A stretch of 64,000 bases of DNA from Bradyrhizobium commune. GTDB taxonomy: Bacteria > Pseudomonadota > Alphaproteobacteria > Rhizobiales > Xanthobacteraceae. Numbering within the stretch: the first letter of the stretch is position 1; each line of letters opens with the position of its first letter. Below, in pieces: positions 1 through 7,533 of this stretch. The stretch covers positions 6,936,001-7,000,000 of the forward strand of contig NZ_CP061379.1 in the NCBI RefSeq assembly GCF_015624505.1, read 5' to 3'. The notes under the pieces were generated by a model. That model worked only from the letters and a program-made list of their open reading frames with translations. It made no database searches and was not told the DNA's origin. The position numbers and the translations under genes are program-made.

Positions 1-504
1 GTTCGCCAGATACGACACCGTGCGATAGAAGCCGCACAGCAGCATGATCTCCAGGATCTGCGCCTCGTCGTAATGCGCCGACAGTGCGGCAAACTCCTCG
101 TCACTGAACGTCGCGCGCTGATGCAGCGCGTCGACCGCCGCGATCAGTGCCTGCTCGGCCGGCGACCAGCAGGCTGACGTCGCGTCGCCCTGCACTGTGG
201 CGCGGACTTCCTCCTCGGTGAGCTTTGCCGGCCCGGCAAAGATCGCGACGTGCACACCCCATTCATATTCGCATCTGTTCAGCGCGCAGGTGCGGTCGAT
301 GACGATCTCGCGCTGGCGCAGCGACAGCGGCCCGGGATCGAGCAGCCCGCCGGCGCGAAATTTGTCCCATGCGCGGGCATGGCCTGCCATCACCCGGAAT
401 AGCACCAGCGGCGGCGCGCCGCGCATGATGCGGTCGAACTGCGCCTGGATCTCCGGGGGATAAGGCGGGGTGAGCGGCGCGATGCGCGGTGTGGCCTGAG
501 ACAT
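1..504 (-). CDS. Carboxymuconolactone decarboxylase family (AhpD-like) protein, 3' end off the window
   Basis: The reading frame starts at ATG 504 and runs off the left edge, so the C-terminus is missing. The visible 168 residues fit the CMD/AhpD fold: an N-terminal part with RIMRGAPPLVLFRVMAGHA, then the family's active-site region CALNRCEYEWGVHV, where the cysteine pair, Glu and His are the usual catalytic residues of alkylhydroperoxidase-like members, then a helix ending in ILLCGFYRTVSYLAN-like sequence. Members act as peroxide reductases or as decarboxylases on ring lactones; the substrate cannot be told here. It is divergent from an HxlR regulator across a 72-bp gap containing two palindromes, so it is probably that regulator's target. 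Confidence 0.85.
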   Translation of the reverse strand, partial: MSQATPRIAPLTPPYPPEIQAQFDRIMRGAPPLVLFRVMAGHARAWDKFRAGGLLDPGPLSLRQREIVIDRTCALNRCEYEWGVHVAIFAGPAKLTEEEVRATVQGDATSACWSPAEQALIAAVDALHQRATFSDEEFAALSAHYDEAQILEIMLLCGFYRTVSYLAN

Positions 505-517
505 GGACCGTCTCCGT

Positions 518-557
518 TGCTACATTTACTGTAGCAGCACGCTACACTATTTGTAGC
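518..557. promoter_or_regulatory. Pair of identical-arm palindromes, likely HxlR operators
   Basis: Two 17-bp inverted repeats occupy the gap between the divergent CMD and HxlR genes: GCTACA-N5-TGTAGC at 519-535 and the same arms with another spacer at 541-557. Starts are exactly 22 bp apart, about two helical turns, so dimers would sit on the same face of the DNA. The first repeat extends by one base pair on each side. Position and symmetry fit autoregulation and control of the CMD gene by the adjacent HxlR protein; binding itself is inferred. Confidence 0.75.
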
Positions 558-576
558 AACCCGCAAGAGGGCTCCG

Positions 577-903
577 ATGGCGAAACAGACCGGCTCCAGC
601 ACACGCAGCGTCCGCGGCTCGCGCACGGGCCGGCCGATCATGGCGCTGCTCGATCTGCTCGGCCGGCGCTGGAGCTTGCGGATCCTCTGGGAATTACGCG
701 ACGCCGCCCTCACCTCGCGCGGCTTGCGCACTGCCTGCGACGAGGCTTCGCCAACGGTGTTGCAGACGAGGCTGACCGAATTGCGCGAGGCCGGGTTTGT
801 GGAATTGGGCGACGGCGGAGGCTATGGGCTGACGCCGCTGGGCCGCGAATTGTGCGAGACATTCATGCCGCTGCACCGATTTGCGGAACGTTGGCGAAAC
901 TGA
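577..903 (+). CDS. HxlR-family winged-helix transcriptional regulator
   Basis: A 108-residue protein of normal HxlR length. The core reads GRPIMALLDLLGRRWSLRIL, the hallmark N-terminal helix of the family, followed by a helix-turn-helix (TSRGLRTACDEASPTVLQTR) and a wing (LTELREAGFVELGDGGGYGL, then LTPLGREL). HxlR proteins are small DNA-binding dimers often sensing electrophiles, quinones or redox stress through cysteines. The one clear Cys near the HTH (TACDEA) and one late Cys (LCETF) could serve this, which is inference. It is divergent from an AhpD-like gene and the two-palindrome region upstream is its likely operator. Confidence 0.9.
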   Translation: MAKQTGSSTRSVRGSRTGRPIMALLDLLGRRWSLRILWELRDAALTSRGLRTACDEASPTVLQTRLTELREAGFVELGDGGGYGLTPLGRELCETFMPLHRFAERWRN

Positions 904-917
904 CGCAGACTTGCCGC

Positions 918-1187
918 TTATTTCGGAAGGCATTCAACATTATAGGCAATGATCAACTGCGCCGGATCGGCCTTGCCGATGCTCTTCAGGTCTTCCAACC
1001 CGCTTCTCAATCTGGCCCCCGCGTCCTTCAGGCTGCTCTCGAGCGCCGATTTGGCCGCCTTGCATCGCTCTTCATTGGAGAACTCCTGAAACACCACGTT
1101 CGGGCGCAGCCTCCATTCGGCCCTGTCGTTCGTCGCGGCCGGGTCGACAGAGTATGAAAAGACGTACATCAAGACCCACATCGGCAT
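918..1187 (-). CDS. Small hypothetical protein
   Basis: An 89-residue reading frame starting at ATG 1187 with a GGAG just upstream. The protein has a short hydrophobic start (MPMWVLMYVFSY), then a basic/acidic helical stretch with EERCKAAKSALESSLKDAG and a cysteine three residues from the end. No family is recognised. It resembles short cell-envelope or cytoplasmic unknowns with one cysteine pair (EERCKAA and VECLPK). Codon composition and amino-acid make-up look like a real protein, unlike overlapping frames. It converges with the HxlR gene. Function unknown. Confidence 0.55.
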   Translation of the reverse strand: MPMWVLMYVFSYSVDPAATNDRAEWRLRPNVVFQEFSNEERCKAAKSALESSLKDAGARLRSGLEDLKSIGKADPAQLIIAYNVECLPK

Positions 1188-1311
1188 GCTCCATCTTCAC
1201 GCGCCGATGACGATCCCTGCTTTATCGGCAGGCCATGATCTAGATCAACGTCGTCTCGCATCCGCGTCGGACCATCCCCTGCGGCGCGGCCAATTGCCCG
1301 ACGGGGGCCGG

Positions 1312-1560
1312 ATGAAGCACCTGTGCGAGTTGTTGTCGGAGGGCTCCGCCGCCGCGGCGGCGGTGCTGTGGTTTCTGTCCGCTAGCATCAGGTTGAAAAG
1401 GCCGGGCAGGATCAGGCACGGGCTCGAAACTGGCCTGGATGATCCCAAGGCAATTCTGATCATGGTCTACAGGCAAAGCCGGTGGAGTGCCTGGGCTGCG
1501 ATCGCGGCCGGATTGGCTGCCGTGTTCGCCATCGCTGACGGACTGCTGCCGGGCACCTAA
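1312..1560 (+). CDS. Small two-helix membrane protein of unknown function
   Basis: An 82-residue frame beginning at ATG 1312 after a purine-rich GGGGGCCGG ribosome-binding stretch. An upstream ATG at 1186 exists, but the intervening translation is Arg/His rich and unlike protein. Two hydrophobic segments are visible: SAAAAAVLWFLSASI (about residues 11-25) and WAAIAAGLAAVFAIADGLL (about 61-79), separated by a basic loop. This suggests a small inner-membrane protein with both termini on the same side. No family recognised; its neighbours give no hint. Confidence 0.5.
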   Translation: MKHLCELLSEGSAAAAAVLWFLSASIRLKRPGRIRHGLETGLDDPKAILIMVYRQSRWSAWAAIAAGLAAVFAIADGLLPGT

Positions 1561-1581
1561 AAGCGATCGCCTCACACGCAG

Positions 1582-2025
1582 CTAAGCCGCGGCGACCGTC
1601 AAATTCGCGCCATCCACCTGCACCACCTTCACGCGCGTGCCCGCCGGCGTGTCCGGACCAGCCACGCGCCACACCGTGTCGCCGATGCGCACGGTGCCGT
1701 TGCCATCGATGATCGGCTTCTCCAGCGTGAACTCGCGGCCGAGCAGCGCCTCGGTGCGCTTGTTCAGGAACGGGCTCGCGGTCGCATCCAGCTTCGGCCG
1801 GGCGAGCCTGCGCCACACCGGTACCGCGGCGATGGCAAACACCGCAAACATCACGAGCTGGATCTGCCAGGACACGACGAGGCCGAACGAGATCAGGCCG
1901 ACCAGAAGAGCCGCAAGCCCGAGCCAGAACAGGAAGACACCCGGTGCGATCACCTCCAGCGCCATCAGGATAAAGCCGAAGATCAGCCAGTTCCAGGTGC
2001 CGAGCGATACGAACATGTCGGTCAT
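1582..2025 (-). CDS. NfeD-family membrane protein, partner of the upstream SPFH protein
   Basis: A 147-residue protein starting at MTDMFVSLG. The first 75 residues hold about three membrane segments (LIFGFILMALEVIAPGVFLF, FWLGLAALLVGLISFGLVV, IQLVMFAVFAIAAVPVW). The C-terminal half (GREFTLEKPIIDGNGTVRIG, DTVWRVAGPDTPAGTRVKVV) is the small OB-fold of short NfeD proteins. NfeD genes are usual operon partners of stomatin/SPFH genes; here it lies 22 bp downstream of one on the same strand. The pair probably forms a membrane microdomain or quality-control complex in the inner membrane. The longer frame upstream of this Met is Arg-rich noise, so the start is chosen at 2025. Confidence 0.88.
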   Translation of the reverse strand: MTDMFVSLGTWNWLIFGFILMALEVIAPGVFLFWLGLAALLVGLISFGLVVSWQIQLVMFAVFAIAAVPVWRRLARPKLDATASPFLNKRTEALLGREFTLEKPIIDGNGTVRIGDTVWRVAGPDTPAGTRVKVVQVDGANLTVAAA

Positions 2026-2047
2026 GATACGACCTCTGTGAGCAATC

Positions 2048-3046
2048 CTATTGCCGCGGCGGCACCGACGGCGGCGTGCCGCCGACCGGCGGCACCGACC
2101 CGCGGCGCGCCGCGGCAGCCGCGGACGCGGCACTTTCGCCGAACGTGGCCTTGGCGATCTCGCCGATGCCGGCGAGCGAGCCCAGCATGCTCATCGCCTC
2201 GACCGGCAGCATGATCACTTTCTGGTTCGGCGAGTCCGCTAATTGCCCGAACGCCTTGATGTACTTGTCGGCGATGAAATAGTTCAGCGCCGCGACGTCG
2301 CCCTTGGCGATGGCGTCACTGACCATCTGCGTGGCCTTCGCCTCGGCCTCGGCCGACCGTTCGCGTGCCTCGGCGTCGCGGAAGGCGGCTTCCTTGCGGC
2401 CCTCAGCCTGAAGGATCTGGCCCTGCTTGGCGCCCTCGGCGCGCAGGATCTCGGACTGGCGCTGGCCTTCGGCAGCGAGAATGTCGGCGCGCTTGACGCG
2501 CTCGGCCTTCATCTGCCGGCCCATCGCCTCGACGAGGTCGGCCGGCGGCACGATGTCCTTGATCTCGATGCGGTTGACCTTGAGGCCCCAGGGCGAGACC
2601 GCGGCATCGACCACGCGCAGCAGGCGCTCGTTGATCTCGTCACGATGCGACAGTACCTGGTCGAGATCCATCGAGCCCATCACCGATCGGATGTTGGTCA
2701 TGGTCAGCACGATGATCGCCTGCTCGAGATTGGCGACCTCATAGCTCGCCTTGGCGGCGTCGAACACCTGGAAGAAGGCGACGCCGTCCACCGTCACGGT
2801 GGCATTGTCCTTAGTGATCACCTCCTGCTCGGGAATGTTGATCACCTGCTCCATCATGTTGATCTTGCGCCCGACGCGATCGAAATAAGGCACGATCAGG
2901 TTGAGCCCGGGGCTCAGCGTCTGGGTGTATTTGCCAAACCGTTCGATGGTCCAGTCATAACCCTGTGGCACCGTCTTCACGCCGGCAATCAGTGTGACAA
3001 TGACGAGCAACACCAGAACAATTGCGAAAATATCGAAGCCGCTCAT
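2048..3046 (-). CDS. SPFH/band-7 domain protein (paraslipin/QmcA type)
   Basis: A 332-residue protein with an N-terminal membrane anchor (FDIFAIVLVLLVIVTLIAGV) and a full SPFH domain: TVPQGYDWTIERFGKYTQTL, the paraslipin-type VINIPEQEVITKDNATV, then a long Ala/Glu/Arg coiled coil (RVKRADILAAEGQRQSEI and on) and a Gly/Pro-rich tail. This is the typical architecture of QmcA-like stomatins, which oligomerise on the inner membrane and bind proteases or lipids. Start at 3046 is preferred over an upstream Met because GGAGG sits 5 bases before it. The NfeD gene follows directly. Confidence 0.92.
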   Translation of the reverse strand: MSGFDIFAIVLVLLVIVTLIAGVKTVPQGYDWTIERFGKYTQTLSPGLNLIVPYFDRVGRKINMMEQVINIPEQEVITKDNATVTVDGVAFFQVFDAAKASYEVANLEQAIIVLTMTNIRSVMGSMDLDQVLSHRDEINERLLRVVDAAVSPWGLKVNRIEIKDIVPPADLVEAMGRQMKAERVKRADILAAEGQRQSEILRAEGAKQGQILQAEGRKEAAFRDAEARERSAEAEAKATQMVSDAIAKGDVAALNYFIADKYIKAFGQLADSPNQKVIMLPVEAMSMLGSLAGIGEIAKATFGESAASAAAAARRGSVPPVGGTPPSVPPRQ

Positions 3047-3274
3047 ATGTCCTCCAAGGCGGGAAAAAGCCCTTTCCCGCGCTGTCATTGGTCGGGATCA
3101 AGACCCTACCGGTTCAGCGGTCACGAGTAACGTCTGCATCCACGCGATTCTGCACAAGACGCACGGAGAGGGAACGGTCACGATTATGTATTTGTGGAGG
3201 GCTCTTGAAAGCGCTCGGACGCAGACCTACCGGCAAAGGTTAAGGATTTCGCCTGTATCGTCGACCAGAAACAC

Positions 3275-4243
3275 CTATTCGACGACCATGTTCGCGGTTG
3301 CGAGCAGGCTCGAAGGAATGGTGACGCCAATCGCCTTGGCCGTCTTCAGGTTGATCGCGAGCTCGAACTTGGTGGGGTTCTGGACCGGAAGTTCGGCAGG
3401 CAACGCACCCTTCAAGACCCGGTCGATATAACCGGCGGCACGACGCAACTGCTCGGCGCTGTCGGTGCTGTAGGACATCAGCCCGCCCTCACCGACAAAG
3501 ATTCGGCTCCAGAACACCGCCGGCAGACGAGCCTCCGCAATCGCTGCCAGCAGATGCGCGCGATTGGCCATGGTGAAGAAGTCCGGCAGGACCAGGAAGC
3601 CACCCTCCTTGTGCGACGCCAGCGCGGCAATCGACGTCGCGTCGTGCACCGGTGCAGGCTCGACTGTCACGTGAAGCGTGCGTGCCGCGTCCTCGATCGT
3701 GCGCAGCATCAGGAGCGCGAACGGTGCGGTATCGGGATTGTAGACAACAACGACACGCGAAACCTTTGGCGTGATCTGCGTCAACATCTCCAGCCATTTG
3801 CCGGCGAGCGGGCCGTCATAATCGGTAAAGCCGGTGATGTTGCCGCCGGGACGGGCGAGATCTTTCACAAAACCCTGGCTGACAGGATCGGTGACGACGG
3901 CGAATACGATCGGGGTCGTCGTGGTGCGCTGGCGCAGCTCCTCCACCGACGGCGTGCCGATTGCGAGCAGGATGTCGGGCTTGAGCGCGATCAGTTCGTC
4001 GGCAAGCCGGGCGATGTACGCACGGTCGCCCGCGCCGCTGCGCCAGTCGACTCTGAGATTGTCCTGCTCCTTCCAGCCATGGGCGGCGAGCGCCTCGGCC
4101 AGGCGGGCCTGTCCGATCACGTCATCGGAGGCGATGACCGAGAGCACGCCGAGCCGCCGCGGCGCGCTCGACTGCTGCGACAGCGCTGCGGGCGGCAGCA
4201 CGGTGACAAACCCAAGAAGCGCGAGGCAATCGCGGCGATTCAT
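3275..4243 (-). CDS. ABC transporter substrate-binding protein (ABC_sub_bind/TrpX family)
   Basis: A 322-residue exported protein: MNRRDCLALLGFVTVLPPAA signal region, then RRLGVLSVIASDDVIGQARL and LAEALAAHGWKEQDNLRVDW, the standard opening of the ABC_sub_bind family. Later motifs include DILLAIGTPSVEELRQ, TPIVFAVVTDPVSQGFV, ARPGGNITGFTDYDGPL and the end ELAINLKTAKAIGVTIPSSL, all family signatures. These proteins bind small aromatic or amino-acid-like ligands in the periplasm, but this one has no permease or ATPase gene beside it, which is common for orphan copies in Bradyrhizobium. It lies 10 bp downstream of hemH on the same strand, so it may be co-transcribed. Confidence 0.9.
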   Translation of the reverse strand: MNRRDCLALLGFVTVLPPAALSQQSSAPRRLGVLSVIASDDVIGQARLAEALAAHGWKEQDNLRVDWRSGAGDRAYIARLADELIALKPDILLAIGTPSVEELRQRTTTTPIVFAVVTDPVSQGFVKDLARPGGNITGFTDYDGPLAGKWLEMLTQITPKVSRVVVVYNPDTAPFALLMLRTIEDAARTLHVTVEPAPVHDATSIAALASHKEGGFLVLPDFFTMANRAHLLAAIAEARLPAVFWSRIFVGEGGLMSYSTDSAEQLRRAAGYIDRVLKGALPAELPVQNPTKFELAINLKTAKAIGVTIPSSLLATANMVVE

Positions 4244-4253
4244 GCGGCGACCA

Positions 4254-5291
4254 TCAAATCCAGCCTTGAAGCTCGCGTAGCACGAGCGTCCGGATCACGT
4301 CCATGCCGGGCTCGCTGTCGTTCAGGCAAGGGATCGCCGAAAACGCCTCGCCGCCATTGTGCTTGAAGATCTCGGCATTCTCCTGCGCGATCTCCTCCAG
4401 CGTCTCCAGGCAGTCGGCGGAGAAGCCCGGCGTCACCACCGCGATGCGGCGCACGCCGTCTTTCGCCAGACGCTCCATGGTTTTGTCGGTGTAGGGCTGC
4501 AGCCACTCGTCATTGCCGAAGCGCGACTGGAAGGTCAGCAGCAGTTTTGTGTCGTCCATGCCGAGCCGGCGGCGTAGCGCCTCCGTCGTGGCGACGCAAT
4601 GGCTCTGATAGGGATCGCCCTTGTCGACATAGGATTTCGGCATGCCGTGGAAAGAAGCGACGATCAGCTCCGGCTGGAAGGACAACGTCGGGAGATGCGC
4701 CTTGATCGAGGTCGCGAGCGCCTCGATATAGGCCTCGTCCACGTAATAAGGCGGCGTCACCCGCAGCGTCGGCTGGTTGCGCAGGCGGGCGAGCACGCGG
4801 AACACTTCATCGCAGACCGTCGCCGAGGTCGAGGCGGAATATTGCGGATAGAGGGGGACTGCGAGGATGCGGTCACATCCCTTCGCGATCAGCGCATCGA
4901 TGCCCGACTGGATCGACGGATTGCCGTAGCGCATCGCCCAGTCCACCACGACGTGGTCGCGGTCCGACAGGGCGGCGCCAAGCTTGTCGGCTTGCGAGCG
5001 CGTGATGGTCTTCAGCGGCGACTCGTTCCGCTCCTTGTTCCAGATCTTCTGGTAGTCGAGCGCCTTGGTGCGGGGACGGCTGCGCAGGATGATGCCGTTC
5101 AGCACCAGCTGCCAGATCAGACCCTGATCCTCGATGACGCGGGCGTCCGACAGGAATTCCTTGAGGTAGACCCGCACGCCCGGGGCGTCGGCCGTGTCGG
5201 GCGTGCCGAGATTGACAAGGAGCACGCCGACGCGCGGCTGGCCGGATTGCGCGGCCAATTTCGCGGTCTCGATGGGGACTACGGTCGTCAT
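4254..5291 (-). CDS. hemH: Ferrochelatase
   Basis: A 345-residue protein, normal length for ferrochelatase, which inserts Fe2+ into protoporphyrin IX in the last step of haem synthesis at the inner membrane. Diagnostic motifs: GVLLVNLGTPDTADAPGVRV at the N-terminus, VDWAMRYGNPSIQSGI, VPLYPQYSASTSATVCDEVF, the catalytic-His segment VASFHGMPKSYVDKGDPYQ, LLTFQSRFGNDEWLQPYTD, and the C-terminal VVTPGFSADCLETLEEIAQE with the conserved Glu residues. The start MTTVVPIETAK gives a short N-terminal extension typical of rhizobia. It is followed by an ABC_sub_bind gene and is divergent from a MAPEG gene. Confidence 0.96.
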   Translation of the reverse strand: MTTVVPIETAKLAAQSGQPRVGVLLVNLGTPDTADAPGVRVYLKEFLSDARVIEDQGLIWQLVLNGIILRSRPRTKALDYQKIWNKERNESPLKTITRSQADKLGAALSDRDHVVVDWAMRYGNPSIQSGIDALIAKGCDRILAVPLYPQYSASTSATVCDEVFRVLARLRNQPTLRVTPPYYVDEAYIEALATSIKAHLPTLSFQPELIVASFHGMPKSYVDKGDPYQSHCVATTEALRRRLGMDDTKLLLTFQSRFGNDEWLQPYTDKTMERLAKDGVRRIAVVTPGFSADCLETLEEIAQENAEIFKHNGGEAFSAIPCLNDSEPGMDVIRTLVLRELQGWI

Positions 5292-5372
5292 GGCAGGGTG
5301 TGGGTCGCGCGTTGCACCGAACTTGTCAAGATTGGGCCGGTTTCGCTAGGGTTCATGCCAGGGGGAGAAACC

Positions 5373-5771
5373 ATGACGCTGGCGGAATGGTGCGTATTCG
5401 GAGCGGTGCTGCTCTATCTGTTGACGCTGGCGGCCGGCAAATTGACGGCGATCCGCCGGTTCGACAATGCCAATCCGCGCGATCCCGCCTTCTTCCAGGA
5501 TCCGATCCGGGCACGAGCGCTCGGCGCCCATCAGAACGGCATCGAGACCTTTCCGTTTTTCGCCTTTGCCGTGCTGCTCGCCGAATTCCGGGATTCGCCG
5601 CAGCGGCTGATCGACGAGCTGGCGATTCTGTTCCTGATCGTGCGGATCGCCTATGTGCTGACCTATCTCGGCAACCGTCCGACGCTCCGCTCCATCCTCT
5701 GGAACATCGGCTTTGCGCTCAATCTCGGGGTTTTCTTCATGCCGATGTTGAAGCGGTTTTTGCCGGGGTGA
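5373..5771 (+). CDS. MAPEG-family membrane protein
   Basis: A 132-residue protein with four hydrophobic helices and the MAPEG signature: an N-terminal helix (EWCVFGAVLLYLLTLAAG), then RRFDNANPRDPAF, RARALGAHQNGIETFPFFAF with the family's conserved Asn-Gly-x-Glu-x-Phe-Pro, RIAYVLTYLGNRPTLRS and a last helix. MAPEG proteins are trimeric membrane enzymes of glutathione or eicosanoid chemistry; bacterial small members are mostly uncharacterised. Start at 5373 is preferred to 5355 because GGGGGAGAAA precedes it. It converges with the NicO gene across 29 bp holding a small CCCCT/AGGGG hairpin. Confidence 0.88.
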   Translation: MTLAEWCVFGAVLLYLLTLAAGKLTAIRRFDNANPRDPAFFQDPIRARALGAHQNGIETFPFFAFAVLLAEFRDSPQRLIDELAILFLIVRIAYVLTYLGNRPTLRSILWNIGFALNLGVFFMPMLKRFLPG

Positions 5772-5800
5772 TTCTTACCCTCCCCTAGAGGGGTAGGACC

Positions 5801-6904
5801 TCAAAAACACGTCGTCCGTTCGGCCGCGATGTAGCCGAACAACAGGCCCACGCCGAGCAGCAGCACCAGGCCGGCAGCGCCGAATTCGATCCCGCGCATG
5901 AAGAGAGCGCCGCCGCCGTCGCGCCCTCCGCTCAGACGCGCGGCGATGTCCTTGGCGGAGACCGCGACGATCGCGATGGTCGCGACCGTGATCGCCGTGC
6001 CGAGGCCCATCAGCAAGGTCGCGGCGATCCCGGCCCAGAACAGGCCCTGGGCGAGCGCGAATACCAGCACCAGGATCGCCCCCGAACAGGGACGGATGCC
6101 GACGGTCAGGATCGCGGCAAAGCCGCGCCGCCAGCCGTCGGGGCCGGCGAGCTCGGCCGGGGTGGGGCCATGGGAATGACCGCAATGCTCGTCGTGGACG
6201 TGCGCGTGACTGTGGTCGTGGTGATGGTGATCATGGTCATGATCGCCATGCGCATCAAGATGATGGTGATGGCCGTGATCATGGTGGTCGTGCGGCACGC
6301 CGGCGATCGCCGGCACCGGCTGGGTCGCCTGAAGCGCGCGGATGAAGGCGCCGCCCTTGACCCAGACCAGCCGCAGGCCGAACAGCGCGATCAAACCATA
6401 GCTTGCGATCTCGATCGCGCCTTCCGCCTTGCACATGGTCCTGGCCGTCGCGTTCAGGATCCAGGCCGAGATGCCGACGATCAGGATCGCCACCAGCGAC
6501 TGCATCAAGGCGGAGGCGAACGACAGCGCGATGCCGCGCCGCGCAGTCTCGCGGTTGGCGACGAGGTAGGAGGCGATCACCGCCTTGCCGTGGCCGGGCC
6601 CGGCGGCATGGAAGATGCCGTAGGCAAACGAGATGAAGAGCAGAGTCCACACCGCCGAGCCGTCGGACTTGGCGGCGCGGATGGTCGCCGACATCTGGCG
6701 ATAGAATTCCGACTGCTTCGCCAGGAGCCAGCCGACGAGGCCGCTGGCCTCGGGCTCGGCCGCCTGCGCCGACTTCGGCGCCCCGAACGGATTTTGTGCG
6801 AGGAGATCGTGGAGTGCGGCGTCAGCCACGCCGACGGCCAGGAGAACAGCAGCGCAGACCATGAGTCGGTGCGCGAGCGGAGAGAGAAGCTGCTTCAAGG
6901 GCAA
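5801..6904 (-). CDS. NicO-family nickel/cobalt (or other divalent metal) transporter
   Basis: A 367-residue polytopic protein. After an N-terminal hydrophobic segment and a periplasm-like region it has the NicO signature FAYGIFHAAGPGHGKAVIAS, several membrane helices, and a central loop of about 45 residues extremely rich in His and Asp (HDHHDHGHHHHLDAHGDHDH onward), a likely metal-binding loop. The second half repeats the transporter motif as TVGIRPCSGAILVLVFALAQ. The family exports or imports Ni2+/Co2+ across the inner membrane. Its start overlaps the end of the DUF1007 gene by 10 bp, a common pairing. Direction and metal cannot be settled from sequence. Confidence 0.9.
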   Translation of the reverse strand: MPLKQLLSPLAHRLMVCAAVLLAVGVADAALHDLLAQNPFGAPKSAQAAEPEASGLVGWLLAKQSEFYRQMSATIRAAKSDGSAVWTLLFISFAYGIFHAAGPGHGKAVIASYLVANRETARRGIALSFASALMQSLVAILIVGISAWILNATARTMCKAEGAIEIASYGLIALFGLRLVWVKGGAFIRALQATQPVPAIAGVPHDHHDHGHHHHLDAHGDHDHDHHHHDHSHAHVHDEHCGHSHGPTPAELAGPDGWRRGFAAILTVGIRPCSGAILVLVFALAQGLFWAGIAATLLMGLGTAITVATIAIVAVSAKDIAARLSGGRDGGGALFMRGIEFGAAGLVLLLGVGLLFGYIAAERTTCF

Positions 6905-7533
6905 TCCACCGTGATCTTGTTGGCAAACATCATGCCGAAATTGGCGTTCGGGCCATCCATGAAGGTCTGCTCGTTGAGCTTCTGCGCAGTCGCGGTGCCG
7001 TCGCTCGGACGATCGAGCTTCATCTGGCAGCCCACAGGGGCGCCGACCAGCTTGACCGGATTGTCCTTGGCCATCTGGAAATCGATGAAGAAGGAGCGGT
7101 CGAACACTTCGAGCACCAGTTGCTTCGGCTTGACCGGGGTCTTCAGCGGCAGCGTGAAGTGCAGGGTCAGCACCGTATCCTTGTAGTCGAGGAAATAGTC
7201 GATCGGCTCGTTAAAGCGCTCCTTCTTGCCGTCGGCTCGCGCAAAGGTGAAGTAGGCATATTCCTTCAGCGACTCGACGTTGGTCTGCGCCAGCGACCCG
7301 AGCTCCTCGCGCGTATAGGCGCCCTTCTTTTTGGCCTCGAGGCCCTGCACCGCATAGGCCGAGAACATGTCGTCGAAGGTCCAGGCATGGCGCACGCCGG
7401 TGATCGAGCCATCCTCGGCATAGAGCAGCTCGCTCGTCGCGGTGATCCAGACATGCGGATGCGCGCTCGAAGCGCCTGATGCGAGCATCATTACGACGGC
7501 GAGCAGCAGGCCCAGCAGGACGCGCATGCCCAT
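6895..7533 (-). CDS. DUF1007 exported protein, partner of the NicO transporter
   Basis: A 212-residue protein with a signal peptide (LLGLLLAVVMMLASGASSAH) and the DUF1007 hallmark HPHVWITATSELLY directly after cleavage, followed by HAWTFDDMFSAYAVQGL. The mature N-terminal His-Pro-His suggests a metal site. DUF1007 proteins are almost always next to NicO transporters, as here, and probably deliver or bind the transported metal in the periplasm; this is inference. The gene starts with a TGATG overlap on the peptidase stop codon and overlaps NicO by 10 bp, so the three genes are likely one translationally coupled operon. Confidence 0.88.
   Translation of the reverse strand: MGMRVLLGLLLAVVMMLASGASSAHPHVWITATSELLYAEDGSITGVRHAWTFDDMFSAYAVQGLEAKKKGAYTREELGSLAQTNVESLKEYAYFTFARADGKKERFNEPIDYFLDYKDTVLTLHFTLPLKTPVKPKQLVLEVFDRSFFIDFQMAKDNPVKLVGAPVGCQMKLDRPSDGTATAQKLNEQTFMDGPNANFGMMFANKITVDCP

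Noticed and set aside
2243..3130. Long plus-strand frame opposite the SPFH gene, and similar long frames opposite the M3 peptidase, WD40, ferrochelatase and AMP-ligase genes
   Set aside because: They are rich in Arg, His and Gly, have no domain signatures, and lie wholly opposite well-supported genes; they are GC-codon shadows.
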